From the NCBI GenBank assembly GCA_964247055.1, contig OZ176051.1, positions 868,001 through 932,000 of the forward strand: a stretch of 64,000 bases of DNA, read 5' to 3'. Every line of letters begins with the position of its first letter. The stretch's first letter is position 1. Below are positions 26,072-38,669 of this stretch, in pieces. This DNA comes from Paragordius varius. Lineage: Eukaryota; Nematomorpha. A program made the translations under genes and the position numbers. The notes beneath the pieces were generated by a model. The model saw only the letters and a list, made by a program, of their open reading frames with translations. It was not told where the DNA came from and ran no database searches.

Positions 26072-28569
26072 AGACTACATCAAAATATAGAGATAGTTTG
26101 ACAAACTCTTTCATATCCGATTTTTACAACGATATTTAAAAATTAATATATAAAACTAGTCGTATCAATAAATCGCATACACACTCAAGTTAAACTTTGT
26201 CCTTAAAAATCGGATATTGGTCAACCGGTGAACAAAATTATTTTTTATACATTCTCTTAGTAGGACTACATCAAAATATAGAGATAGTTTGGCAAACTCT
26301 TTCATATCCGATTTTTACAACGATACTTTAAAAATTAATGTATAAAACTAGTCGCATCAATACTCAAGTTAAACTTTGTCCTTAAAAATGGGATATTGGT
26401 CACCGGTGAACAAAATTATTTTTTATACATTCTCTTAGTAAGACTACATCAAAATATAGAAATAGTTTGACAAATTCTTTCATATCCGATTTTTACAACG
26501 ATACTTTAAAAATTAATGTATTAAACTAGTCGCATCAATACTCAAGTTAAACTTTGTCCTTAAAAATCGGATATTGTTCACCGGTGAACAAAATTATTTT
26601 TTATACATTCTCTTAGCAAGTCTACATCAAAATATAGAGATAGTTTGACAAACTCTTTCATATCCGATTTTTACAACGATATTTAAAAATTAATATATAA
26701 AACTAGTCGTATCAATAAATCGCATACACACTCAAGTTAAACTTTGTCCTTAAAAATCGGATATTGGTCAACCGGTGAACAAAATTATTTTTTATACATT
26801 CTCTTAGTAGGACTACATCAAAATATAGAGATAGTTTGGCAAACTCTTTCATATCCGATTTTTACAACGATACTTTAAAAATTAATGTATAAAACTAGTC
26901 GCATCAATACTCAAGTTAAACTTTGTCCTTAAAAATGGGATATTGGTCACCGGTGAACAAAATTATTTTTTATACATTCTCTTAGTAAGACTACATCAAA
27001 ATATAGAAATAGTTTGACAAATTCTTTCATATCCGATTTTTACAACGATACTTTAAAAATTAATGTATTAAACTAGTCGCATCAATACTTACTTAAACTT
27101 TGTCTTTAAAAATCGGATATTGGTCACCGGTGAACAAAATTATTTTTTAAACATTCTCTTAGCAAGACTACATCAAAATATAGAAATAGTTTAACAAATT
27201 CTTTCATATCCGATTTTTACAACGATACTTTAAAAATTAATGTATAAAACTAGTCGCCTCAATACTCAAGTTAAACTTTGTCCTTAAAAATCGGATATTG
27301 GTCACCGGTGAACAAAATTATTTTATTTACATTCTCTTAGTAAGACTACATCAAAATATAGAAATAGTTTGACAAACTCTTTCATATCCGATTTTTACAA
27401 CGATACTTTAAAAATTAATGTATTAAACTAGTCGCATCAATACACAAGTTAAACTTTGTCCTTAAAAATCGGATGTTCACCGGTGAACAAAATTAATTTT
27501 TATACATTCTCTTAGCAAGACTACATCAGAATATAGAGATAGTTTGACAATTTCTTTCATATCCGATTTTTACAACGATACTTTAAAAATTAATGTATAA
27601 AACTAGTCGCATCAATACTCAAGCTAAACATTGTCCTTAAAAATCGGATATTGGTCACCGGTGAACAAAACTATTTTTTATACATCTTAGTAAGACTACA
27701 TCAAAATATAGAGATAGTTTGACAAACTCTTTCATATCCGATTTTTACAACGATATTTAAAAATTAATATATAAAACTAGTCGTATCAATAAATCGCATA
27801 CATACTCAAGTTAAACTTTGTCCTTAAAAATCGGATATTGGTCACCGGTGAACAAAATTATTTTTTATACATTCTCTTAGTAAGACTACATCAAAATATA
27901 GAAATAGTTTGACAAATTCTTTCATATCCGATTTTTACAACAATACTTTAAAAATTAATGTATAAAACTAGTCGGATCAATACTCAAGCTAAACTTTGTT
28001 CTTAAAAATCGGATATTGTTCACCGGTGAGCAAAATTATTTTTTATACATTCTCTTAGCAAGACTACATCAAAATATAGAGATAGTTTGACAAACTCTTT
28101 CATATCCGATTTTTACAACGATATTTAAAAATTAATATATAAAACTAGTCGCATCAATAAATCGCATACACACTCAAGTTAAACTTTGTCCTTAAAAATC
28201 GGATATTGGTCAACCGGTGAACAAAATTATTTTTTATACATTCTCTTAGTAGGACTACATCAAAATATAGAGATAGTTTGGCAAACTCTTTCATATCCGA
28301 TTTTTACAACGATACTTTAAAAATTAATGTATAAAACTAGTCGCATCAATACTCAACTTAAACTTTGTCCTTAAAAATCGGATATTGGTCACCGGTGAAC
28401 AAAATTATTTTTTATACATTCTCTTAGCAAGACTACATCAAAATATAGAAATAGTTTGACAAATTCTTTCATATCCGATTTTTACAACGATACTTTAAAA
28501 ATTAATGTATAAAACTAGTCGCATCAATACTCAAGTTAAACTTTGTCCTTAAAAATCGGATATTGGTCA
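26072..28569 (+). repeat. Irregular satellite block resembling 22.6-24.5 kb
   Basis: Variant order broadly follows earlier segments: gcaagtctac at about 26617, caaccggtg long-unit neighbours, cgcctcaatac at about 27256, gatgttcacc at about 27472, tcagaatatag, acatcttag, gtcggatcaatac at about 27972 and gtgagcaaa at about 28026. Private changes are few, such as aatacttacttaaac near 27088 and tttaacaaattc near 27190. No gene or non-satellite sequence is present. Confidence 0.75.
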
Positions 28570-30478
28570 CCGGTGAACAAAATTATTTTATTTACATTCT
28601 CTTAGTAAGACTACATCAAAATATAGAGATAGTTTGACAAACTCTTTTATATCCGATTTTTACAACGATACTTTAAAAATTAATGTATAAAACTAGGCGT
28701 ATCAATAAATCGCATCAATACTCAAGTTAAACTTTGTCCTTAAAAATCGGATATTGGTCACCGGTGAACAAAATTATTTTTTATACATTCTCTTAGTAGG
28801 ACTACATCAAAATATAGAGATAGTTTGGCAAACTCTTTCATATCCGATTTTTACAACGATACTTTAAAAATTAATGTATAAAACTAGTCGCATCAATACT
28901 CAAGTTAAACTTTGTCTATTAAAAATCGGATATTGGTCACCGGTGAACAAAATTATTTTTTATACATTCTCTTAGTAAGACTACATCAAAATATAGAAAT
29001 AGTTTGACAAATTCTTTCATATCCGATTTTTACAACGATACTTTAAAAATTAATGTATTAAACTAGTCGCATCAATACTCAACTTAAACTTTGTCCTTGA
29101 AAATCGGATATTGGTCACCGGTGAACAAAATTATTTTTTATACATTCTCTTAGCAAGACTACATCAAAATATAGAGATAGTTTGACAAACTTTTTCATAT
29201 CCGATTTTTACATCGATACTTTAAAAATTATGGTATTAAACCAGTCGCATCAATACTCAAGTTAAACATTGTCCTTAAAAATCGGATATTGGTCACCGGT
29301 GAACAAAACTATTTTTTATACATTCTCTTAGTAAGACTACATCGAAATATAGAGATAGTTTGGCAAACTCTTTCATATCCGATTTTTACAACGATACTTT
29401 AAAAATTAATGTATAAAACTAGTCGCATCAATACTCAAGTTAAACTTTGTCTATTAAAAATCGGATATTGGTCACCGGTGAACAAAATTATTTTTTATAC
29501 ATTCTCTTAGTAAGACTACATCAAAATATAGAAATAGTTTGACAAATTCTTTCATATCCGATTTTTACAACAATACTTTAAAAATTAATGTATAAAACTA
29601 GTCGGATCAATACTCAAGCTAAACTTTGTTCTTAAAAATCGGATATTGTTCACCGGTGAGCAAAATTATTTTATTTACATTCTCTTAGTAAGACTACATC
29701 AAAATATAGAGATAGTTTGACAAACTCTTTTATATCCGATTTTTACAACGATACTTTAAAAATTAATGTATAAAACTAGGCGTATCAATAAATCGCATCA
29801 ATACTCAAGTTAAACTTTGTCCTTAAAAATCGGATATTGGTCACCGGTGAACAAAATTATTTTTTATACATTCTCTTAGTAGGACTACATCAAAATATAG
29901 AGATAGTTTGGCAAACTCTTTCATATCCGATTTTTACAACGATACTTTAAAAATTAATGTATAAAACTAGTCGCATCAATACTCAAGTTAAACTTTGTCT
30001 ATTAAAAATCGGATATTGGTCACCGGTGAACAAAATTATTTTTTATACATTCTCTTAGTAAGACTACATCAAAATATAGAAATAGTTTGACAAATTCTTT
30101 CATATCCGATTTTTACAACGATACTTTAAAAATTAATGTATTAAACTAGTCGCATCAATACTCAACTTAAACTTTGTCCTTGAAAATCGGATATTGGTCA
30201 CCGGTGAACAAAATTATTTTTTATACATTCTCTTAGCAAGACTACATCAAAATATAGAGATAGTTTGACAAACTTTTTCATATCCGATTTTTACATCGAT
30301 ACTTTAAAAATTATGGTATTAAACCAGTCGCATCAATACTCAAGTTAAACATTGTCCTTAAAAATCGGATATTGGTCACCGGTGAACAAAACTATTTTTT
30401 ATACATTCTCTTAGTAAGACTACATCGAAATATAGAGATAGTTTGGCAAACTCTTTCATATCCGATTTTTACAACGAT
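28570..30478 (+). repeat. Tandem duplication of 1083 bp (six monomers)
   Basis: The aattattttatttac unit occurs at 28581 and 29664 and the ccttgaaaatcgg marker (ttgaaa) at 29097 and 30180. Both offsets are 1083. The copies include the cttttatatcc, ggcgtatcaataaatcgc, gtctattaaaaatcgg, catcgat and catcgaaatatag units in the same order. They part at gatacttt versus gatattt (about 29395 and 30478). Confidence 0.85.
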
Positions 30479-31017
30479 ATTTAAAAATTAATGTATAAAA
30501 CTAGTCGCATCAATACTCAAGTTAAACTTTGTCCTTAAAAATCGGATAATGGTCACCGGTGAACAAAATTATTTTTTATACATTCTCTTAGTAAGACTAC
30601 ATCAAAATATAGAGATAGTTTGACAAACTCTTTCATATCCGATTTTTACAACGATATTTAAAAATTAATATATAAAACTAGTCGTATCAATAAATCGCAT
30701 ACACACTCAAGTTAAACTTTGTCCTTAAAAATCGGATATTGGTCAACCGGTGAACAAAATTATTTTTTATACATTCTCTTAGTAGGACTACATCAAAATA
30801 TAGAGATAGTTTGGCAAACTCTTTCATATCCGATTTTTAGTATAAAACTAGTCGTATCAATAAATCGCATCAATACTCAAGTTAAACTTTCTCCTTAAAA
30901 ATCGGATATTGGTCACCGGTGAACAAAATTATTTTTTATACATTCTCTTAGTAGGACTACATCAAAATATAGAGATAGTTTGGCAAACTCTTTCATATCC
31001 GATTTTTACAACGATAT
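30479..31017 (+). repeat. Satellite block with the first 22-bp-deleted monomer
   Basis: Three monomers link the 1083-bp duplication to the 3789-bp duplication. At about 30835 the sequence goes from ccgattttta directly to gtataaaac, skipping the 22 bases usually between them. The same junction recurs near 31372, 31719, 35161 and 35508. Confidence 0.78.
30831..30845 (+). repeat. 22-bp deletion junction in monomers (type example)
   Basis: The sequence ccgattttta joins directly to gtataaaac, removing the 22 bases from caacgatac to attaat. The same junction is at about 31372, 31719, 35161 and 35508 (ttttag positions). The last two are the 3789-bp-shifted copies of the preceding two. The loss removes the A-tract cttaaaaatt and changes the inter-arm distance, so these monomers depart from the standard spacing. 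Confidence 0.85.
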
Positions 31018-34000
31018 TTAAAAATTAATGTATAAAACTAGTCGCATCAATACTCAAGTTAAACTTTGTCCTTAAAAATCGGATATTGGTCACCGGTGAA
31101 CAAAATTATTTTTTATACATTCTCTTAGTAAGACTACATCAAAATATAGAGATAGTTTGACAAACTCTTTCATATCCGATTTTTACAACGATATTTAAAA
31201 ATTAATATATAAAACTAGTCGTATCAATAAATCGCATACACACTCAAGTTAAACTTTGTCCTTAAAAATCGGATATTGATCAACCGGTGAACAAAATTAT
31301 TTTTTATACATTCTCTTAGTAGGACTACATCAAAATATAGAGATAGTTTGGCAAACTCTTTCATATCCGATTTTTAGTATAAAACTAGTCGTATCAATAA
31401 ATCGCATCAATACTCAAGTTAAACTTTCTCCTTAAAAATCGGATATTGGTCACCGGTGAACAAAATTATTTTTTATACATTCTCTTAGTAGGACTACATC
31501 AAAATATAGAGATAGTTTGGCAAACTCTTTCATATCCGATTTTTACAACGATATTTAAAAATTAATGTATAAAACTAGTCGCATCAATACTCAAGTTAAA
31601 CTTTGTCCTTAAAAATCGGATATTGGTCAACCGGTGAACAAAATTATTTTTCATACATTCTCTTAGTAGGACTACATCAAAATATAGAGATAGTTTGGCA
31701 AACTCTTTCATATCCGATTTTTAGTATAAAACTAGTCGTATCAATAAATCGCATCAATACTCAAGTTAAACTTTCTCCTTAAAAATCAGATATTGGTCAC
31801 CGGTGAACAAAATTATTTTTTATACATTCTCTTAGTAGGACTACATCAAAATATAGAGATAGTTTGGCAAACTCTTTCATATCCGATTTTTACAACGATA
31901 TTTAAAAATTAATGTATAAAACTAGTCGCATCAATACTCAAGTTAAACTTTGTCCTTAAAAATCGGATATTGGTCACCGGTGAACAAAATTATTTTTTAT
32001 ACATTCTCTTAGTAAGACTACATCAAAATATAGAGATAGTTTGACAAACTCTTTCATATCCGATTTTTACAACGATATTTAAAAATTAATATATAAAACT
32101 AGTCGTATCAATAAATCGCATACACACTCAAGTTAAACTTTGTCCTTAAAAATCGGATATTGGTCAACCGGTGAACAAAATTATTTTTTATACATTCTCT
32201 TAGTAGGACTACATCAAAATATAGAGATAGTTTGGCAAACTCTTTCATATCCGATTTTTACAACGATACTTTAAAAATTAATGTATAAAACTAGTCGCAT
32301 CAATACTCAAGTTAAACTTTGTCCTTAAAAATGGGATATTGGTCACCGGTGAACAAAATTATTTTTTATACATTCTCTTAGTAAGACTACATCAAAATAT
32401 AGAAATAGTTTGACAAATTCTTTCATATCCGATTTTTACAACGATACTTTAAAAATTAATGTATTAAACTAGTCGCATCAATACTCAAGTTAAACTTTGT
32501 CCTTAAAAATCGGATATTGGTCACCGGTGAACAAAATTATTTTATTTACATTCTCTTAGTAAGACTACATCAAAATATAGAGATAGTTTGACAAACTCTT
32601 TTATATCCGATTTTTACAACGATACTTTAAAAATTAATGTATAAAACTAGGCGTATCAATAAATCGCATCAATACTCAAGTTAAACTTTGTCCTTAAAAA
32701 TCGGATATTGGTCACCGGTGAACAAAATTATTTTTTATACATTCTCTTAGTAGGACTACATCAAAATATAGAGATAGTTTGGCAAACTCTTTCATATCCG
32801 ATTTTTACAACGATACTTTAAAAATTAATGTATAAAACTAGTCGCATCAATACTCAAGTTAAACTTTGTCTATTAAAAATCGGATATTGGTCACCGGTGA
32901 ACAAAATTATTTTTTATACATTCTCTTAGTAAGACTACATCAAAATATAGAAATAGTTTGACAAATTCTTTCATATCCGATTTTTACAACGATACTTTTA
33001 AAATTAATGTATAAAACTAGTCGCATCAATACTCAAGTTAAACTTAGTCCTTAAAAATCGGATATTGGTCACCGGTGAACAAAATTATTTTATTTACATT
33101 CTCTTAGTAAGACTACATCAAAATATAGAAATAGTTTGACAAACTCTTTCATATCCGATTTTTACAACGATACTTTAAAAATTTATGTATTAAACTAGTC
33201 GCATCAATACTCAAGTTAAACTTTGTCCTTAAAAATCGGATATTGTTCACCTGAACAAAATTATTTTTTATACATTCTCTTAGCAAGTCTACATCAAAAT
33301 ATAGAGATAGTTTGACAAACTCTTTCATATCCGATTTTTACAACGATATTTAAAAATTAATATATAAAACTAGTCGTATCAATAAATCGCATACACACTC
33401 AAGTTAAACTTTGTCCTTAAAAATCGGATATTGGTCAACCGGTGAACAAAATTATTTTTTATACATTCTCTTAGTAGGACTACATCAAAATATAGAGATA
33501 GTTTGGCAAACTCTTTCATATCCGATTTTTACAACGATACTTTAAAAATTAATGTATAAAACTAGTCGCATCAATACTCAACTTAAACTTTGTCCTTAAA
33601 AATCGGATATTGGTCACCGGTGAACAAAATTATTTTTTATACATTCTCTTAGCAAGACTACATCAAAATATAGAAATAGTTTGACAAATTCTTTCATATC
33701 CGATTTTTACAACGATACTTTAAAAATTAATGTATAAAACTAGTCGCCTCAATACTCAAGTTAAACTTTGTCCTTAAAAATCGGATATTGGTCACCGGTG
33801 AACAAAATTGTTTTATTTACATTCTCTTAGTAAGACTACATCAGAATATAGAAATATTTTGACAAACTCTTTCATATCCGATTTTTACAACGATACTTTA
33901 AAAATTAATGTATTAAACTAGTCGCATCAATACTCAAGTTAAACTTTGTCCTTAAAAATCGGATGTTCACCGGTGAACAAAATTATTTTTTATACATTCT

Positions 34001-34806
34001 CTTAGCAAGACTACATCAGAATATAGAGATAGTTTGACAATTTCTTTCATATCCGATTTTTACAACGATACTTTAAAAATTAATGTATAAAACTAGTCGC
34101 ATCAATACTCAAGCTAAACATTGTCCTTAAAAATCGGATATTGGTCACCGGTGAACAAAACTATTTTTTATACATCTTAGTAAGACTACATCAAAATATA
34201 GAGATAGTTTGACAAACTCTTTCATATCCGATTTTTACAACGATATTTAAAAATTAATATATAAAATTAGTCGTATCAATAAATCGCATACATACTCAAG
34301 TTAAACTTTGTCCTTAAAAATCGGATATTGGTCACCGGTGAACAAAATTATTTTTTATACATTCTCTTAGTAAGACTACATCAAAATATAGAAATAGTTT
34401 GACAAATTCTTTCATATCCGATTTTTACAACGATACTTTAAAAATTAATGTATAAAACTAGTCGGATCAATACTCAAGCTAAACTTTGTTCTTAAAAATC
34501 GGATATTGTTCACCGGTGAACAAAATTATTTTTTATACATTCTCTTAGCAAGACTACATCAAAATATAGAGATAGTTTGACAAACTCTTTCATATCCGAT
34601 TTTTACAACGATATTTAAAAATTAATATATAAAACTAGTCGTATCAATAAATCGCATACACACTCAAGTTAAACTTTGTCCTTAAAAATCGGATATTGGT
34701 CAACCGGTGAACAAAATTATTTTTTATACATTCTCTTAGTAGGACTACATCAAAATATAGAGATAGTTTGGCAAACTCTTTCATATCCGATTTTTACAAC
34801 GATACT
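31018..34806 (+). repeat. 3789-bp segmental duplication, copy 1
   Basis: About 21 monomers are repeated in tandem at a fixed offset of 3789. Private markers are gatattgatcaacc (gatc at 31278 and 35067), tttttcatacattc (31651 and 35440), aaacttagtcc (acttag at 33042 and 36831) and ttcacctgaac (ctgaac at 33251 and 37040), a 2-bp loss inside the dyad. At all landmarks compared the spacing is exact, and no difference was noticed. This indicates a very recent duplication. Confidence 0.92.
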
Positions 34807-37800
34807 TTAAAAATTAATGTATAAAACTAGTCGCATCAATACTCAAGTTAAACTTTGTCCTTAAAAATCGGATATTGGTCACCGGTGAACAAAATTATTT
34901 TTTATACATTCTCTTAGTAAGACTACATCAAAATATAGAGATAGTTTGACAAACTCTTTCATATCCGATTTTTACAACGATATTTAAAAATTAATATATA
35001 AAACTAGTCGTATCAATAAATCGCATACACACTCAAGTTAAACTTTGTCCTTAAAAATCGGATATTGATCAACCGGTGAACAAAATTATTTTTTATACAT
35101 TCTCTTAGTAGGACTACATCAAAATATAGAGATAGTTTGGCAAACTCTTTCATATCCGATTTTTAGTATAAAACTAGTCGTATCAATAAATCGCATCAAT
35201 ACTCAAGTTAAACTTTCTCCTTAAAAATCGGATATTGGTCACCGGTGAACAAAATTATTTTTTATACATTCTCTTAGTAGGACTACATCAAAATATAGAG
35301 ATAGTTTGGCAAACTCTTTCATATCCGATTTTTACAACGATATTTAAAAATTAATGTATAAAACTAGTCGCATCAATACTCAAGTTAAACTTTGTCCTTA
35401 AAAATCGGATATTGGTCAACCGGTGAACAAAATTATTTTTCATACATTCTCTTAGTAGGACTACATCAAAATATAGAGATAGTTTGGCAAACTCTTTCAT
35501 ATCCGATTTTTAGTATAAAACTAGTCGTATCAATAAATCGCATCAATACTCAAGTTAAACTTTCTCCTTAAAAATCAGATATTGGTCACCGGTGAACAAA
35601 ATTATTTTTTATACATTCTCTTAGTAGGACTACATCAAAATATAGAGATAGTTTGGCAAACTCTTTCATATCCGATTTTTACAACGATATTTAAAAATTA
35701 ATGTATAAAACTAGTCGCATCAATACTCAAGTTAAACTTTGTCCTTAAAAATCGGATATTGGTCACCGGTGAACAAAATTATTTTTTATACATTCTCTTA
35801 GTAAGACTACATCAAAATATAGAGATAGTTTGACAAACTCTTTCATATCCGATTTTTACAACGATATTTAAAAATTAATATATAAAACTAGTCGTATCAA
35901 TAAATCGCATACACACTCAAGTTAAACTTTGTCCTTAAAAATCGGATATTGGTCAACCGGTGAACAAAATTATTTTTTATACATTCTCTTAGTAGGACTA
36001 CATCAAAATATAGAGATAGTTTGGCAAACTCTTTCATATCCGATTTTTACAACGATACTTTAAAAATTAATGTATAAAACTAGTCGCATCAATACTCAAG
36101 TTAAACTTTGTCCTTAAAAATGGGATATTGGTCACCGGTGAACAAAATTATTTTTTATACATTCTCTTAGTAAGACTACATCAAAATATAGAAATAGTTT
36201 GACAAATTCTTTCATATCCGATTTTTACAACGATACTTTAAAAATTAATGTATTAAACTAGTCGCATCAATACTCAAGTTAAACTTTGTCCTTAAAAATC
36301 GGATATTGGTCACCGGTGAACAAAATTATTTTATTTACATTCTCTTAGTAAGACTACATCAAAATATAGAGATAGTTTGACAAACTCTTTTATATCCGAT
36401 TTTTACAACGATACTTTAAAAATTAATGTATAAAACTAGGCGTATCAATAAATCGCATCAATACTCAAGTTAAACTTTGTCCTTAAAAATCGGATATTGG
36501 TCACCGGTGAACAAAATTATTTTTTATACATTCTCTTAGTAGGACTACATCAAAATATAGAGATAGTTTGGCAAACTCTTTCATATCCGATTTTTACAAC
36601 GATACTTTAAAAATTAATGTATAAAACTAGTCGCATCAATACTCAAGTTAAACTTTGTCTATTAAAAATCGGATATTGGTCACCGGTGAACAAAATTATT
36701 TTTTATACATTCTCTTAGTAAGACTACATCAAAATATAGAAATAGTTTGACAAATTCTTTCATATCCGATTTTTACAACGATACTTTTAAAATTAATGTA
36801 TAAAACTAGTCGCATCAATACTCAAGTTAAACTTAGTCCTTAAAAATCGGATATTGGTCACCGGTGAACAAAATTATTTTATTTACATTCTCTTAGTAAG
36901 ACTACATCAAAATATAGAAATAGTTTGACAAACTCTTTCATATCCGATTTTTACAACGATACTTTAAAAATTTATGTATTAAACTAGTCGCATCAATACT
37001 CAAGTTAAACTTTGTCCTTAAAAATCGGATATTGTTCACCTGAACAAAATTATTTTTTATACATTCTCTTAGCAAGTCTACATCAAAATATAGAGATAGT
37101 TTGACAAACTCTTTCATATCCGATTTTTACAACGATATTTAAAAATTAATATATAAAACTAGTCGTATCAATAAATCGCATACACACTCAAGTTAAACTT
37201 TGTCCTTAAAAATCGGATATTGGTCAACCGGTGAACAAAATTATTTTTTATACATTCTCTTAGTAGGACTACATCAAAATATAGAGATAGTTTGGCAAAC
37301 TCTTTCATATCCGATTTTTACAACGATACTTTAAAAATTAATGTATAAAACTAGTCGCATCAATACTCAACTTAAACTTTGTCCTTAAAAATCGGATATT
37401 GGTCACCGGTGAACAAAATTATTTTTTATACATTCTCTTAGCAAGACTACATCAAAATATAGAAATAGTTTGACAAATTCTTTCATATCCGATTTTTACA
37501 ACGATACTTTAAAAATTAATGTATAAAACTAGTCGCCTCAATACTCAAGTTAAACTTTGTCCTTAAAAATCGGATATTGGTCACCGGTGAACAAAATTGT
37601 TTTATTTACATTCTCTTAGTAAGACTACATCAGAATATAGAAATATTTTGACAAACTCTTTCATATCCGATTTTTACAACGATACTTTAAAAATTAATGT
37701 ATTAAACTAGTCGCATCAATACTCAAGTTAAACTTTGTCCTTAAAAATCGGATGTTCACCGGTGAACAAAATTATTTTTTATACATTCTCTTAGCAAGAC

Positions 37801-38669
37801 TACATCAGAATATAGAGATAGTTTGACAATTTCTTTCATATCCGATTTTTACAACGATACTTTAAAAATTAATGTATAAAACTAGTCGCATCAATACTCA
37901 AGCTAAACATTGTCCTTAAAAATCGGATATTGGTCACCGGTGAACAAAACTATTTTTTATACATCTTAGTAAGACTACATCAAAATATAGAGATAGTTTG
38001 ACAAACTCTTTCATATCCGATTTTTACAACGATATTTAAAAATTAATATATAAAATTAGTCGTATCAATAAATCGCATACATACTCAAGTTAAACTTTGT
38101 CCTTAAAAATCGGATATTGGTCACCGGTGAACAAAATTATTTTTTATACATTCTCTTAGTAAGACTACATCAAAATATAGAAATAGTTTGACAAATTCTT
38201 TCATATCCGATTTTTACAACGATACTTTAAAAATTAATGTATAAAACTAGTCGGATCAATACTCAAGCTAAACTTTGTTCTTAAAAATCGGATATTGTTC
38301 ACCGGTGAACAAAATTATTTTTTATACATTCTCTTAGCAAGACTACATCAAAATATAGAGATAGTTTGACAAACTCTTTCATATCCGATTTTTACAACGA
38401 TATTTAAAAATTAATATATAAAACTAGTCGTATCAATAAATCGCATACACACTCAAGTTAAACTTTGTCCTTAAAAATCGGATATTGGTCAACCGGTGAA
38501 CAAAATTATTTTTTATACATTCTCTTAGTAGGACTACATCAAAATATAGAGATAGTTTGGCAAACTCTTTCATATCCGATTTTTACAACGATACTTTAAA
38601 AATTAATGTATAAAACTAGTCGCATCAATACTCAAGTTAAACTTTGTCCTTAAAAATCGGATATTGGTC
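34807..38669 (+). repeat. 3789-bp segmental duplication, copy 2
   Basis: It matches 31018-34806 and continues into the first bases after copy 1, up to 38669, where ggtcagcgg departs from ggtcaccgg. It includes the two 22-bp-deleted monomers (35161 and 35508) and the damaged dyad ttcacctgaac at about 37034-37044. Identical copies at this scale also make the region prone to collapse or mis-joining in assembly. Confidence 0.92.
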
